A stretch of 64,000 bases of DNA from Mucilaginibacter agri (GCF_009928685.1 NZ_WWEO01000041.1:62001-126000), one strand, 5' to 3'; positions 9,098-17,870 are shown, counted from the first letter of the stretch. Numbers and translations: made by a program. The notes: generated by a model from the sequence alone, not told the origin.

Positions 9098-9679
9098 ATG
9101 CAAAGTAAGCTAACCGACATAGAACTGATAGAACAGACCCTGAGTGGTAACCAGGCGGCTTATGCCGATTTGGTGAAACGCCATCAGCGTTTTGTTTTTA
9201 CGTTGGCTATGCGTTTTGCCAAAAGCCGCGAGGATGCCGAAGAAATTGCGCAAGATTGCTTTATAAAGGCCTACCGGTCGCTATCGAGCTTTCAGCAGCA
9301 ATCTAAATTCAGTACCTGGCTTTACAGTATTGTGTACACTACGGCCATGACATTTCTGCGTAAAAAGCGGGTGGACACCTCGTCTATCGACGATGAGAAT
9401 GTGTACCTTCAATTAGAAAACCAGGGAGGAAGTTTCGACAACAACCTGGCAGAAAAGAAATCGCGGTCGTATTATGTTAACCAGGCTATATCGCAGCTAC
9501 TGCCCGATGATGCAACCATTATCACCTTGTTTTACAACGGGGAACAGTCGCTGGAAGAAATTGCCGAAGCTTTAGGTATGGAGGCCAATACCGTTAAAGT
9601 TAAATTATTTAGGGCCAGGCAGCGTTTGAAAGAGAAATTAGAGAAGCTGTTAAAACACGAAGCTAAAGAACTGATATGA
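9098..9679 (+). CDS. ECF-type RNA polymerase sigma factor
   Basis: Group 4 (ECF) sigma-70 factor directing RNA polymerase to a stress or surface-related regulon. 193 aa with region 2 (about 22-95, including EDAEEIAQDCFIKAYRSL and the -10 recognition area FSTWLYSIVYTTAMTFLRKK) and region 4 (about 130-185, LEEIAEALGMEANTVKVKL, a helix-turn-helix for the -35). The stop codon overlaps the start of the next gene by 4 nt (ATGA), so the two are translationally coupled. The target regulon cannot be told from this window. Confidence 0.95.
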   Translation: MQSKLTDIELIEQTLSGNQAAYADLVKRHQRFVFTLAMRFAKSREDAEEIAQDCFIKAYRSLSSFQQQSKFSTWLYSIVYTTAMTFLRKKRVDTSSIDDENVYLQLENQGGSFDNNLAEKKSRSYYVNQAISQLLPDDATIITLFYNGEQSLEEIAEALGMEANTVKVKLFRARQRLKEKLEKLLKHEAKELI

Positions 9680-10194
9680 ACAGCATAGAAGAAAAACTTT
9701 GGAATTATATTGATGGCACCTGCACGCCCGAGGAGCAGCAGGCCATTAGTATGCTGATAGAAACTGATGAGGTTTATCGCAGCCAGTACGAAGAATTGCT
9801 AGCCCTTAACCAGGAGTTTAGCAACCTGGAGCTGGACGAACCGCCTATGGCCTTTACCTACCGGGTGATGGAAGCCATACGTACCGAAGAAGCCGCAGTG
9901 CCGCTTAAAGCAGCTATTAACAAAAATATTATCCGCAGCCTGTTTGCCGTATTTGGGTTTATTATAGCTGCCGTTATCATATATGCCCTGTTTACAATTA
10001 ATTGGAGCGCCGGCAGCACTGGTACCGCAAGCCTTAATTTACCCGAAGTTAAATTACCTGTAAACTTGCCACCTGCTAAAAATGTACTAAGCAGCGCACC
10101 TGTATTAAAAGCATTTTTCTTTTTTGATGTGGTACTTGGCTTATTTTTCTTCGACGCTTACCTGCGCAAGCAGCGTGCGGCCAAACAGTTTTAG
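9676..10194 (+). CDS. Probable anti-sigma factor, membrane-anchored
   Basis: 172 aa. The N-terminal cytoplasmic part (1-80) begins MNSIEEKLWNYIDGTCTPEEQ, the start typical of Bacteroidota anti-sigma proteins, but lacks the HxxxCxxC zinc motif of classical ZAS domains. Two hydrophobic segments (about 92-113 and 145-160) follow, and the end is basic. It overlaps the sigma gene by 4 nt. The context argues strongly for a sigma-sequestering partner; direct evidence of binding is lacking. Followed by a terminator 93 bp downstream. Confidence 0.75.
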   Translation: MNSIEEKLWNYIDGTCTPEEQQAISMLIETDEVYRSQYEELLALNQEFSNLELDEPPMAFTYRVMEAIRTEEAAVPLKAAINKNIIRSLFAVFGFIIAAVIIYALFTINWSAGSTGTASLNLPEVKLPVNLPPAKNVLSSAPVLKAFFFFDVVLGLFFFDAYLRKQRAAKQF

Positions 10195-10286
10195 GCCTGT
10201 TTTACCGAAATGTGTACACGAGTGTATAACATTGTAAACACTATGTGTACAAAATTCTACCATCTTAGTGTAATGGAATTCCCCAC

Positions 10287-10317
10287 AAAAGCCTCTTGAG
10301 CATCTCAAGGGGCTTTT
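10287..10317 (+). terminator. Terminator after the sigma/anti-sigma operon
   Basis: A 13-bp stem AAAAGCCTCTTGA / TCAAGGGGCTTTT (one G-U pair) with a 5-nt loop, ending in TTTT. About 45 bp before it lies a small cluster of GTGTAC/ACAC dyads (10212-10250) of unknown meaning. Confidence 0.8.
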
Positions 10318-10362
10318 GACGTTTTAAGACTGTGTTATTTTGACACAATACTTTTGGTACAG

Positions 10363-10456
10363 TAATTGTATTACCATACACGAACTGGTAAACTTACCGG
10401 TTTAATTGTGATAAGGTTTAGGTTGAAAGTCCCCCGGTGCAAGACTGGGGGGCTTT
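10363..10456 (+). ncRNA. Candidate small RNA between two terminators
   Basis: A roughly 95-nt unit with signals at both ends and no ORF. An exact TAnnTTTG promoter motif (TACTTTTG, 10349-10356) would start transcription near 10363. The body contains the hairpin AACTGGTAA / TTACCGGTT (about 10382-10402), and a strong GC hairpin followed by TTTTT ends it at about 10456. It is bounded upstream by the sigma operon terminator. It could equally be a decayed gene or a cis-acting leader. No homology was recognised. Confidence 0.4.
10426..10456 (+). terminator. Second intrinsic terminator
   Basis: Stem pairing AAAGTCCCCCGG with CTGGGGGGCTTT (includes G-U pairs), 7-nt loop, then TTTTT. No gene precedes it within 95 bp except the candidate small RNA, since the sigma operon already ends at 10317. 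Confidence 0.75.
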
Positions 10457-10507
10457 TTATTTATACACAGTTTTTTGCGAGTCTTTATAGTTACCTATTT
10501 TAATTTT

Positions 10508-10537
10508 GTCATCCCGAGCGATAGCGAGGGATCTTCT
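10508..10537. repeat. Half of a 'GTCATCCCGAGCGATAGC' palindromic repeat
   Basis: GTCATCCCGAGCGATAGCG followed by AGGGATCTTCT resembles one arm of the inverted repeat at 44300-44386 and the fragment at 56753-56780. The opposite arm is missing here. It lies inside the upstream part of the open frame of the next gene and supports the later start codon. Confidence 0.6.
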
Positions 10538-10637
10538 ACTCTTTATAATAAGGCTTCTCACATCTATCCTGGTGCCAAATTGCAGATTTACTGAATTTTA
10601 CCGTATAATTGCCTACCAATTTACCAAACCTATTATC

Positions 10638-11066
10638 ATGAAAATTACCACGACAGCGGCCCTGCTAATTGTAGTTTTATGCCTATTTTTCTTATCGGCA
10701 TGTAAGAAAAACAAGCCGGCAGAAGAAATTCATATCGAACAACCACCTTCAAATAACATTATTGGCACCTGGAATCATATCGAATATTTTGCAGGATATT
10801 CTTTAGGTGGAGATTTTAAATGGCACCCCGTAACATCAGTTGAAGCCGGTATCTCCGTATTTAACGCCGATAGTAGTTTCTTTACCAACTCTGTTCCCAG
10901 TTCCAATTTTCCAGCTTCCTTCAGCATAAAAAACGGGAAGCTTTATATTAAATTTAAAACGTATACCGATGATCTTCTTTTAGAGAAACTCACCCAGGAT
11001 ACCCTAATTACAAGCCGCAGGGTTGATGAAGGAAAGATAAAATATAAGTATTTGAGGGTTAATTGA
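10638..11066 (+). CDS. Lipocalin-like lipoprotein of unknown function
   Basis: 142 aa from the ATG at 10638; the frame extends 44 codons upstream but that part is repeat DNA. Signal peptide MKITTTAALLIVVLCLFFLS with lipobox FLSAC and the charged CKKNKP after the cysteine, so it is probably a membrane-anchored lipoprotein. After a short linker the motif IIGTWNHIEYF near residue 40 resembles the opening strand of lipocalin-like/DUF4488-type beta barrels common in Bacteroidota. Ligand unknown. The next gene starts 75 bp downstream. Confidence 0.65.
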   Translation: MKITTTAALLIVVLCLFFLSACKKNKPAEEIHIEQPPSNNIIGTWNHIEYFAGYSLGGDFKWHPVTSVEAGISVFNADSSFFTNSVPSSNFPASFSIKNGKLYIKFKTYTDDLLLEKLTQDTLITSRRVDEGKIKYKYLRVN

Positions 11067-11140
11067 TTGAGGCTGCAAAACAGTTTCCTCCCACGGGAAA
11101 TTGGGGAAGGGTTTATACATATTACGTGGAGAGACTAAAA

Positions 11141-11701
11141 ATGAAAACGATATTAACCATTCTATTTATAGCTATAGCTTCCGCCACGCATGCTCAGCAA
11201 ATTTATTCGGCTGGAACAATGAAGGGTGCAAGTCACACCTACATTGTCAAGACAAGAGATTTTCCATCAAACAGGCCACTGGTATCCATTGCGAATACTC
11301 AAAATAAAACAAGTGAGCAGCGCATGAAAAGCAACCGGCTCGATTATGTAGATCCGGTACTTTTAGGTGTGAAAATAAACAATGCCGCTTTAAACAATAT
11401 TTTTAAGGAGGAAATTGAGCCGTCGGTTTTTCAGCGGCTAGCCGCTGACGCTCAGAATTATGTAGGCCTGATCATACATTTTAAACAAGATGGTAGCGTA
11501 CTGGATATGACATTTTCAACCCAGCAGACCTCTCCTATAACCCTGCGTATGTTTGAAAAGATTGAAGACCGGATAAAAGCTGAAATTACCGCCACCTTTA
11601 ATCAAGACAAAATCCCGGCCATTGGGGCACCTGCTTACACTACCTTCAATTTCATCAGTCAATCCTATGTTATTTACTTTTATAAACTTAGGGAGCTTTA
11701 A
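11141..11701 (+). CDS. Secreted protein of unknown function
   Basis: 186 aa from the ATG at 11141, preceded by GAGAGACTAAAA. A signal peptide MKTILTILFIAIASATHAQ is clear (cleavage after HAQ or THA). The mature part is soluble and mixed alpha/beta with no cysteine pair or catalytic motif; a segment VGLIIHFKQDGSVLDMTF faintly recalls TonB-C-like strands, too weak to call. Lies 74 bp downstream of the lipoprotein and may share its transcript. Confidence 0.6.
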   Translation: MKTILTILFIAIASATHAQQIYSAGTMKGASHTYIVKTRDFPSNRPLVSIANTQNKTSEQRMKSNRLDYVDPVLLGVKINNAALNNIFKEEIEPSVFQRLAADAQNYVGLIIHFKQDGSVLDMTFSTQQTSPITLRMFEKIEDRIKAEITATFNQDKIPAIGAPAYTTFNFISQSYVIYFYKLREL

Positions 11702-11768
11702 AGGCCTTCCCGATAGCAACACACGCTGTCGCAAGTTTAGCACAGCGTAACTTGTGACAATATCTACT

Positions 11769-11821
11769 GTAAGCTTCCAGCTTACGTAAGGTGAAACCTT
11801 ACCACATGTTAACCATTGGTT
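11769..11821. repeat. Three adjacent small hairpins
   Basis: Tandem short palindromes: GTAAGCT-tcc-AGCTTAC (11769-11785), GTAAGGT-gaa-ACCTTAC (11786-11802), and AACCA-t-TGGTT (11811-11821). Two 7-bp stems with 3-nt loops lie back to back, a REP/RAYT-like arrangement. No transposase is nearby. The spacer 11702-12098 has no gene. Confidence 0.5.
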
Positions 11822-11904
11822 GAAAACCTGCGGTAGCGAGAGTAAGCCACAAACCGGCACGCTTGAAGTAGCCAAGGGCTTTTTGCTGACATCAGCATGG
11901 CAGC

Positions 11905-12032
11905 AAAAATACTTTTAAGTAGGTAAAAGTGGACGAGTAGCTGGTTTTAATGACTTAAAAGTCATCGATTCATCAATTTGACTATCAGTTAGACAACCCC
12001 ATTTTCGAGCAAAATAATGACTTTTACGTCGG
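11905..12032. repeat. Dispersed repeat, copy A
   Basis: A roughly 128-bp unit that is related, in reverse orientation, to 37898-38025. Shared landmarks are a 16-bp identity AAAAATACTTTTAAGT (11905-11920), a central near-palindrome ATGACTTAAAAGTCAT, and an end containing AATGACTTTTA. Located between a secreted-protein gene and the convergent subtilase gene. Confidence 0.6.
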
Positions 12033-12098
12033 ATTCCCGCGGACGACGTGGTCGATCCGATCCACGATCCACCACAACATGAAAATAAGGCATCAGTC

Positions 12099-13736
12099 CT
12101 ACTTGCGCTCGCCCTTCATTTTCGAGGCTATCTGCACCGCTTCGTAAGCGTTTACTATACCGCCGCTTTTACATAGGGTGGCAAAATCAACTTTCTCTTT
12201 GGTGCCCGGCTTGTTAACCATCATGCCCGTTAACGGGTGTGCCGATTGCATCAACACCTGCTTTAACTGGCGGGCACTTAGGTCGGGATAGTATTCTAAT
12301 ACCAGCGCGGCTATACCTGCCGTAATGGGTGATGAAAAGCTGGTGCCATCTTCGGTCTGTGTTTCGGCGTTGATGGTTACCGAAGTTACTTGTACACCAG
12401 GTGCAAATAAATCAACATTCTTTTTACCATAGTTGGTAAAGTCGGCCGCCAAGGCATCGTCGGCTTTCATACCCGATGCGCCTACGTTGATGAGGTAATC
12501 TGCATCAGTGGCCGAGCCATCTAAGAAAGTATCGTTTGGATAGTCGGGCACGTCGTCAACATTCTGGCTGTCGTTGCCTGATGCCAGCACTAGCAGCACA
12601 TCGTGCGCACCGGCATATTTTATGGCGGCGTCAACCCAATCCTTATGCGGAGATAGTTTTTTGCCGAAGCTCATGTTGATGATCTTGGCGCCATTGTTAA
12701 CAGCATAATAAATAGCGTTGGCTACGTCCTTATCATACTCATCACCATCAGGCGAAGCCACTACGGACATGATGCGTACATTGTCGGCCACCCCATTAAT
12801 ACCATACCCATTATCGCGTACAGCGCCTATAAAACCCGCCACCATGGTGCCGTGGAAGGATTGGTCGGACTTTAAAATATTGTTGCCGTAAGGTTTATCT
12901 CTAAGCACATCGGGATTATCTCCTACCGTGCGTTTGCGCATATCCAGATCAGGGCTAATGTCATTGTTCAGTTTGGCGATGTATTCAGAGTAGTCTTTTA
13001 AAATCTTAACACTGGTCGCTTTGTCGCCGGCAGCGGAAAGTGTGGCATTCCACAAAAACTTAACATCTTTCAGCGTGTCATTAGTGGCGTGTACGCGGTT
13101 CAAATCCTCCAACGTAAAACTTTGGTCGGCTTTAAGTTTCAGTGCCTTTTTAATGATACCGCTGGTTTCAACCAGGGCGCTCATTATTGGGGTAAGCTGT
13201 TTAAGCTCGCTGCTGGCCTTGTCTACTGTCGAATCGCGCAGATGCTTCACGTGCAGCCAATAGGTATATTCCTTTTTATCGGTAGCGGTGGTCGCCGTAG
13301 CATTAATGTATTTAGGCTTCAGGCGCTCGTACTCGCGTACTTCTTCGGATGTTTCCTTACAATCGCATTTGTTCTCCGGTCCGCCTAAAAAGTTCCAGCC
13401 GTGTATATCGTCAACATAGCCGTTATTGTCGTCATCTTTGCCGTTACCGGGCTTTTCTTTAGGGTTAACCCATAAAACGGATTGCAGATCTTTTTGGGCG
13501 GTATCAATGCCGCTATCTATTGTGGTTACAACAACCGTTTTACTTTTTTTGCCTTTTAAAAACTGGTAGGCTTGGTTAAGGCTAATACCATAATAGCCAT
13601 CGGCTTTAGCATCGAGTGTAAACCAATTGTTGGGCACCGGAGCATCGGTAGCCCGGTCTTGTGCATCGGAAGAAAAGGAAGTTAATAAGCTTAAACAAAT
13701 AACATAACCGGCAACACGCGCAAAAAAAACATTCAT
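12099..13736 (-). CDS. Secreted subtilisin-family serine peptidase (S8)
   Basis: Exported endopeptidase, 545 aa from the ATG at 13736, which opens a signal peptide (MNVFFARVAGYVICLSLLTS, cleavage near DAQ). An ATG 11 codons earlier overlaps the preceding gene and is rejected. Catalytic triad: D74 in VVTTIDSGID, H295 in SFHGTMVAGF, S466 in DGTSFSSP; oxyanion N388 in LASGND. An unusual insert of roughly 170 residues separates the Asp motif from the His motif and carries an EF-hand-like DDDNNGYVDD stretch. Starts 22 bp after the dehydrogenase stop, so the two may be co-transcribed. Confidence 0.93.
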   Translation of the reverse strand: MNVFFARVAGYVICLSLLTSFSSDAQDRATDAPVPNNWFTLDAKADGYYGISLNQAYQFLKGKKSKTVVVTTIDSGIDTAQKDLQSVLWVNPKEKPGNGKDDDNNGYVDDIHGWNFLGGPENKCDCKETSEEVREYERLKPKYINATATTATDKKEYTYWLHVKHLRDSTVDKASSELKQLTPIMSALVETSGIIKKALKLKADQSFTLEDLNRVHATNDTLKDVKFLWNATLSAAGDKATSVKILKDYSEYIAKLNNDISPDLDMRKRTVGDNPDVLRDKPYGNNILKSDQSFHGTMVAGFIGAVRDNGYGINGVADNVRIMSVVASPDGDEYDKDVANAIYYAVNNGAKIINMSFGKKLSPHKDWVDAAIKYAGAHDVLLVLASGNDSQNVDDVPDYPNDTFLDGSATDADYLINVGASGMKADDALAADFTNYGKKNVDLFAPGVQVTSVTINAETQTEDGTSFSSPITAGIAALVLEYYPDLSARQLKQVLMQSAHPLTGMMVNKPGTKEKVDFATLCKSGGIVNAYEAVQIASKMKGERK

Positions 13737-13758
13737 TAAAATAACAGCAATATATGGT

Positions 13759-15297
13759 CTACAGATCAAATTTTATACCCTGGGCCAATGGTAAATTGGC
13801 AGAGTAGTTAATGGTATTGGTTTGACGGCGCATATACGATTTCCAGGCATCAGAACCCGATTCGCGGCCTCCGCCAGTCTCTTTCTCGCCACCAAAAGCC
13901 CCCCCAATTTCGGCACCCGACGTTCCAATGTTTACATTAGCTATCCCGCAATCAGAACCCGCAAATGATAAAAATTGTTCAGCCTCCCGTAAATTATTAG
14001 TAATTACAGATGATGACAAACCCTGAGGCACACCGTTTTGGAGTGCGATAGCCTCATCAATGGTTTTATACTTAATAAGGTAGAGTATCGGAGCAAAAGT
14101 TTCGTGCTGTACAATATCGAAGTGATTCTCTACCTCTGCAATGCAAGGCTTCACATAACAACCCGATGCATAAGCTTCGCCTTCCAACACACCGCCTTCT
14201 ACGATAAATTTACCGCCCTGGGCTTTGCAAGCTTCAATCGCCGCCAAATAAGTGTTAACAGAATCGTGATCAATCAGCGGACCCATGTGGTTATGCTCAT
14301 CAAGCGGGTTGCCTATGCGGATCTGAGCATAAGCACTTGCCAACTTTTGTTTCAAAGCCTCATACTTGCTTTCGTGGATAATTAATCTGCGTGTTGAGGT
14401 GCAACGTTGCCCGGCTGTACCCACAGCACCGAACACCGCGCCAACCAAAGCAATCTCATCGTTAGCGTGCTCGCTGACAATTACGGCATTGTTGCCGCCG
14501 AGCTCTAACAGGTATTTTCCCAACCGTTGGGCCACGGTAACGGCTACGGCTTTACCCATGCGGGTTGAGCCCGTTGCAGATACCAGAGCGATGCGTGAAT
14601 CGGCTGCCAGTCGCTCGCCGATGTTGCGATCTCCGATAACCAGGCACGATACGCCTTCGGCAATATTATTTTTAGCAAACACCTGTTGTACAATGTACTG
14701 GCAGGCAATTGCGGTTAAAGGTGTTTTTTCTGATGGTTTCCAAACGCACACGTTACCACATACCCAGCTCAACATACTGTTCCAGCTCCAAACTGCAACC
14801 GGAAAGTTAAATGCTGAAATAATACCAACAACTCCCAGCGGGTGGTATTGATCATACATACGGTGGTTAGCGCGTTCCGATTGCATGGTCGATCCATACA
14901 ACTGACGGCTTAACCCTACAGCAAAATCGCAGATATCGATCATTTCCTGTACTTCGCCCCAACCCTCTTGCAGGCTTTTGCCCATTTCGTACGAAACCAG
15001 TTTGCCCAGTTCGTCTTTATTTTCGCGCAAAGCAACTCCTATTTGGCGTACAATTTCGCCACGCTTTGGTGCTGGCAGGGTACGCCATTGCTTAAATGCT
15101 TCAGTTGCTTTATCAGCTACGGCATCGTAATCGGCCTCTGTTGCCATTTGCACAGCTGCTATCTTTTTACCGTCAACCGGCGAAATAATTTCTTTAACAA
15201 AAGCCCCTTCACTGCTGCCCCAATGGGCACCAGTACTAAAAGCAGGGTTTATAGCGTTAATATTAAAATGATGGAGTACAGCTGCAATATCGACCAT
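13759..15297 (-). CDS. amaB: ALDH7-family aldehyde dehydrogenase (aminoadipate semialdehyde type)
   Basis: NAD-dependent oxidation of alpha-aminoadipate semialdehyde (piperideine-6-carboxylate) in lysine degradation is the usual role of this subfamily. 512 aa from the ATG at 15297. The ALDH7 signature around the nucleophile reads TAGQRCTSTRR (C299), the general base is E265 in LELGGNN, and the C-terminal block FGGEKETGGGRESGSDAWK is characteristic of ALDH7. Other lysine-catabolic genes are not adjacent, so the physiological substrate remains inferred. The divergent gene is a TPR protein 245 bp away. Confidence 0.88.
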   Translation of the reverse strand: MVDIAAVLHHFNINAINPAFSTGAHWGSSEGAFVKEIISPVDGKKIAAVQMATEADYDAVADKATEAFKQWRTLPAPKRGEIVRQIGVALRENKDELGKLVSYEMGKSLQEGWGEVQEMIDICDFAVGLSRQLYGSTMQSERANHRMYDQYHPLGVVGIISAFNFPVAVWSWNSMLSWVCGNVCVWKPSEKTPLTAIACQYIVQQVFAKNNIAEGVSCLVIGDRNIGERLAADSRIALVSATGSTRMGKAVAVTVAQRLGKYLLELGGNNAVIVSEHANDEIALVGAVFGAVGTAGQRCTSTRRLIIHESKYEALKQKLASAYAQIRIGNPLDEHNHMGPLIDHDSVNTYLAAIEACKAQGGKFIVEGGVLEGEAYASGCYVKPCIAEVENHFDIVQHETFAPILYLIKYKTIDEAIALQNGVPQGLSSSVITNNLREAEQFLSFAGSDCGIANVNIGTSGAEIGGAFGGEKETGGGRESGSDAWKSYMRRQTNTINYSANLPLAQGIKFDL

Positions 15298-15480
15298 AAC
15301 AAAAATTTTCTCCAAAGGTAAACATCTCACACAGGCATCCTATAACTGTTTGCTTAAAAGTTACAACGCAATAAATAGGAACTTAATATCAATCATTTAC
15401 GAAAAGCGTGTGTTGAAAACGTTTATATGTTGAAAACTTAATTGTTTTATAAGGGTCTTATTATTGTAATTTAATTGACG

Positions 15481-15507
15481 AAAAGTGAAAGAAGATGTCA
15501 CTTTTGC
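15481..15507 (+). promoter_or_regulatory. Dyad and possible promoter upstream of the TPR gene
   Basis: A perfect 8-bp dyad AAAAGTGA / TCACTTTT (15481-15488, 15498-15505) overlaps CACTTTTG, which matches TAnnTTTG at seven of eight positions and has a TTG about 21 nt upstream. It could be an operator over the promoter. No regulator is known. Confidence 0.35.
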
Positions 15508-15542
15508 TGATATTACCAGTCTTAGTATAAAAAACCTATCGG

Positions 15543-16946
15543 ATGGAAGAAGAATTTGAATTCGGTTTTACCGAGGATCCTAAGTTTTCCGTTGAAAGAT
15601 ACGAGGAAATGATCCGCAACCAAGATCAGTACTTTTTCGATGCACAGGCCTTTGAAAATATTATTGATTATTACATAGAGAAGAACGATCCGGCAAAGGC
15701 TTTACAGGTAGTAGAATACGCCCGCAACCAGCACCCCTTCGCGGCAGTGTTTTTAATAAAACAAGCACAGCTTTTAGTAGTAACCAACCGCATGTCTGAG
15801 GCATTTAGTGCCCTTGATAAAGCAGAAATGCTGGAAGCTTCTGAAGCTGACATTTACATTATACGGGGTAACCTGTATGAAAATATGGAGCGTTTTGCAG
15901 AAGCGCTGGAGAACTATGAAAAGGCCCTTGATATGGCCGAGGAGAAGGATGACATTCTGCTGCATATAGCGTACGTTTACCAAAGCATGGGCGACTATGA
16001 AGATGCAATATCGTACTTGAAACGCTGCCTGGAATACAATATGGAAAACCAGGATGCGCTGTATGAGCTGGCTTTCTGTTACGATGTAATGGACAACCAG
16101 CAAGAGAGCGTGCAGTTTTACATGCAGTACATTGATAATGAGCCTTACAGCTACGCAGCATGGTATAACCTGGGCAACGCCTACACCAAGCTCGGCCTGT
16201 TTGAGAAAGCTATCGATGCTTACGATTATGCCATATTAATTAAGGACAGCTTTGCATCGGCTTACTTTAATAAAGGCAATGCATTGGTTAACCTCGAAAA
16301 ATTTGCGGAAGCTATTGAAGTATACCGCCAGACTTTCGAATACGAACAACCAAACGGCGACACCTATTGCGCAATTGGCGAATGCTATGAGAAACTGGAG
16401 CAAATGGACGAGGCGCGTTCGTTCTACAAGAAATCAGTTAGGCTGGATCCTAAATTGGCAGATGCCTGGTTTGGTATCGGTGTAACCTTAGATTTTGAAG
16501 AGCGTTACTTCGAAGCGCTGCACTTTTACAAAAAAGCACTGGATATAGATGCGCTTAATGCCGATTACTGGTTTGCCATTGCAGATGCCGAGTATAAATT
16601 AGGCAATATGGCCAAAGCCGAAGAAGCATACGAAAAAGTGGTTGAATTAAATCCGCTTGATGTTGATGCCTGGCTCGACTACTCGTCTATCATGTATGAG
16701 CAGGAGCGTTTGGTTGATGCTATTGAAGTGATGTCGCAGGCTATTAAGAACAACCCGGAATCGGCCGAGTTGTATTATCGTATGGTTGCTTACTTATTTG
16801 CCAAAGGCGAATACAATGAGGCATTGGCTCATCTCGAAATGGCCTTAACAGCCGACCCTGAGAAACACTATATTTTGTTTGATTATTTGCCTCAGCTGCA
16901 AAAAAACAAGATTATAGTGGATATCATTGCCCGCTATATGAAATAA
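15543..16946 (+). CDS. Tetratricopeptide repeat protein
   Basis: 467 aa made almost entirely of TPR helix pairs, with repeated W/Y-x-x-L-G-x-A-x and A-x-x-x-F-x-x-A-I patterns such as AAWYNLGNAYTKLGLFEKAI and DAWFGIGVTLDFEERYFEAL. No signal peptide: it begins MEEEFEFGFTEDPKFS, which is acidic and cytoplasmic. Such scaffolds mediate protein-protein interaction; the partner is unknown. Single-gene transcript ending in a strong terminator. Confidence 0.93.
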   Translation: MEEEFEFGFTEDPKFSVERYEEMIRNQDQYFFDAQAFENIIDYYIEKNDPAKALQVVEYARNQHPFAAVFLIKQAQLLVVTNRMSEAFSALDKAEMLEASEADIYIIRGNLYENMERFAEALENYEKALDMAEEKDDILLHIAYVYQSMGDYEDAISYLKRCLEYNMENQDALYELAFCYDVMDNQQESVQFYMQYIDNEPYSYAAWYNLGNAYTKLGLFEKAIDAYDYAILIKDSFASAYFNKGNALVNLEKFAEAIEVYRQTFEYEQPNGDTYCAIGECYEKLEQMDEARSFYKKSVRLDPKLADAWFGIGVTLDFEERYFEALHFYKKALDIDALNADYWFAIADAEYKLGNMAKAEEAYEKVVELNPLDVDAWLDYSSIMYEQERLVDAIEVMSQAIKNNPESAELYYRMVAYLFAKGEYNEALAHLEMALTADPEKHYILFDYLPQLQKNKIIVDIIARYMK

Positions 16947-16962
16947 AGTTATAATGACTTAG

Positions 16963-16996
16963 AAAAAACCAAACCAGTTTTACGGTTTGGTTTTTT
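16963..16996 (+). terminator. Terminator of the TPR gene
   Basis: Perfect 13-bp stem AAAAAACCAAACC / GGTTTGGTTTTTT with an 8-nt loop and extra T residues, 17 bp past the stop codon. Confidence 0.9.
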
Positions 16997-17052
16997 TTGT
17001 GACCTTTGCGCCGATAGTACTTTTAGTTATAGCTTATAACCATAATTTAACA

Positions 17053-17817
17053 ATGAATTACCATTTAGATAACTTACCCGAACGGACAGCGAAACCAAGG
17101 AGCAGCGGAATGACCATGATGATGGATAAAGGGCTTAGCTTACGCCAGGTTGAAGATTTTATTGAGGTAAGCGGTGCTTACACCGACATTGTTAAATTAG
17201 GATGGGCAACATCGTACGTTACGCCTAACCTTGATGCAAAACTGAAGCTTTATCGCGATGCCGGCATCCCTGTTTATTTTGGCGGTACCTTGTTCGAGGC
17301 GTTTTTGGTGCGTGGCCAATATGACGAGTATTGCCGCACGCTCGATCGTTACCAGATGGAGCATTGCGAAGTATCCGACGGTTCTATCACGATAGATCAC
17401 GGTCTGAAATGTGAATACATTGCCAAACTGGCTAAAAACTTCACCGTAATTTCTGAGGTGGGTTCTAAAGACGTTACCAAAATCTTCGCACCATATAAAT
17501 GGATCCAGTTAATGGAGGCCGAACTGGCAGCCGGCTCTTGGAAAGTAATTGCAGAAGCACGCGAAAGCGGAAATGTGGGCATCTACCGCGATTCGGGCGA
17601 AGTGCGCCAGGGTTTGGTTGATGAGATCCTTACCAAAATTCCGCAGGACACCATTATCTGGGAGGCTCCGCAAAAAGCGCAACAGGTTTGGTTTATCAAA
17701 CTTTTAGGTGCTAACGTAAACCTGGGCAATATTGCTACTGCAGATGTGATTCCACTAGAAACTTTGCGCTTAGGTATCAGAAGCGATACGTTCGATCATT
17801 TTCTTAATCAACAGTAA
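17053..17817 (+). CDS. Phosphosulfolactate synthase family protein (ComA-like)
   Basis: The family founder adds sulfite to phosphoenolpyruvate to give phosphosulfolactate, the first step of coenzyme M synthesis in methanogens. 254 aa from the ATG at 17053. Features of the ComA TIM barrel include MTMMMDKGLSLRQVEDF, VKLGWATSYV, VYFGGTLFEAF and EVSDGSI. No other coenzyme M gene is present and Bacteroidota do not make it, so the product here is unknown; sulfonate metabolism or the family's sulfonolipids are speculative links. aroE follows 178 bp downstream. Confidence 0.85.
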   Translation: MNYHLDNLPERTAKPRSSGMTMMMDKGLSLRQVEDFIEVSGAYTDIVKLGWATSYVTPNLDAKLKLYRDAGIPVYFGGTLFEAFLVRGQYDEYCRTLDRYQMEHCEVSDGSITIDHGLKCEYIAKLAKNFTVISEVGSKDVTKIFAPYKWIQLMEAELAAGSWKVIAEARESGNVGIYRDSGEVRQGLVDEILTKIPQDTIIWEAPQKAQQVWFIKLLGANVNLGNIATADVIPLETLRLGIRSDTFDHFLNQQ

Positions 17818-17839
17818 TTATTACTGATCTATAGCCGCT

Positions 17840-17870
17840 ACACGAATTTTGCTTCAAGCAGAATTCGTGT
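17840..17870 (+). terminator. Long hairpin after the ComA-like gene
   Basis: A 15-nt arm ACACGAATTTTGCTT pairs with AAGCAGAATTCGTGT across one base, with one G-U pair. The following sequence AATTTAGCTTTCC is only weakly T-rich, so this may be an imperfect terminator or a repeat. Confidence 0.5.

Noticed and set aside
10506..10637. N-terminal extension of the lipocalin-like protein
   Set aside because: It translates a half palindromic repeat; the signal peptide begins only at 10638.
11516..11875. 119-codon minus-strand frame
   Set aside because: Overlaps the secreted-protein gene and the hairpin repeats; no plausible start signals.
17053..17817. Coenzyme M biosynthesis
   Set aside because: Only a ComA homolog is present and the lineage does not make coenzyme M.
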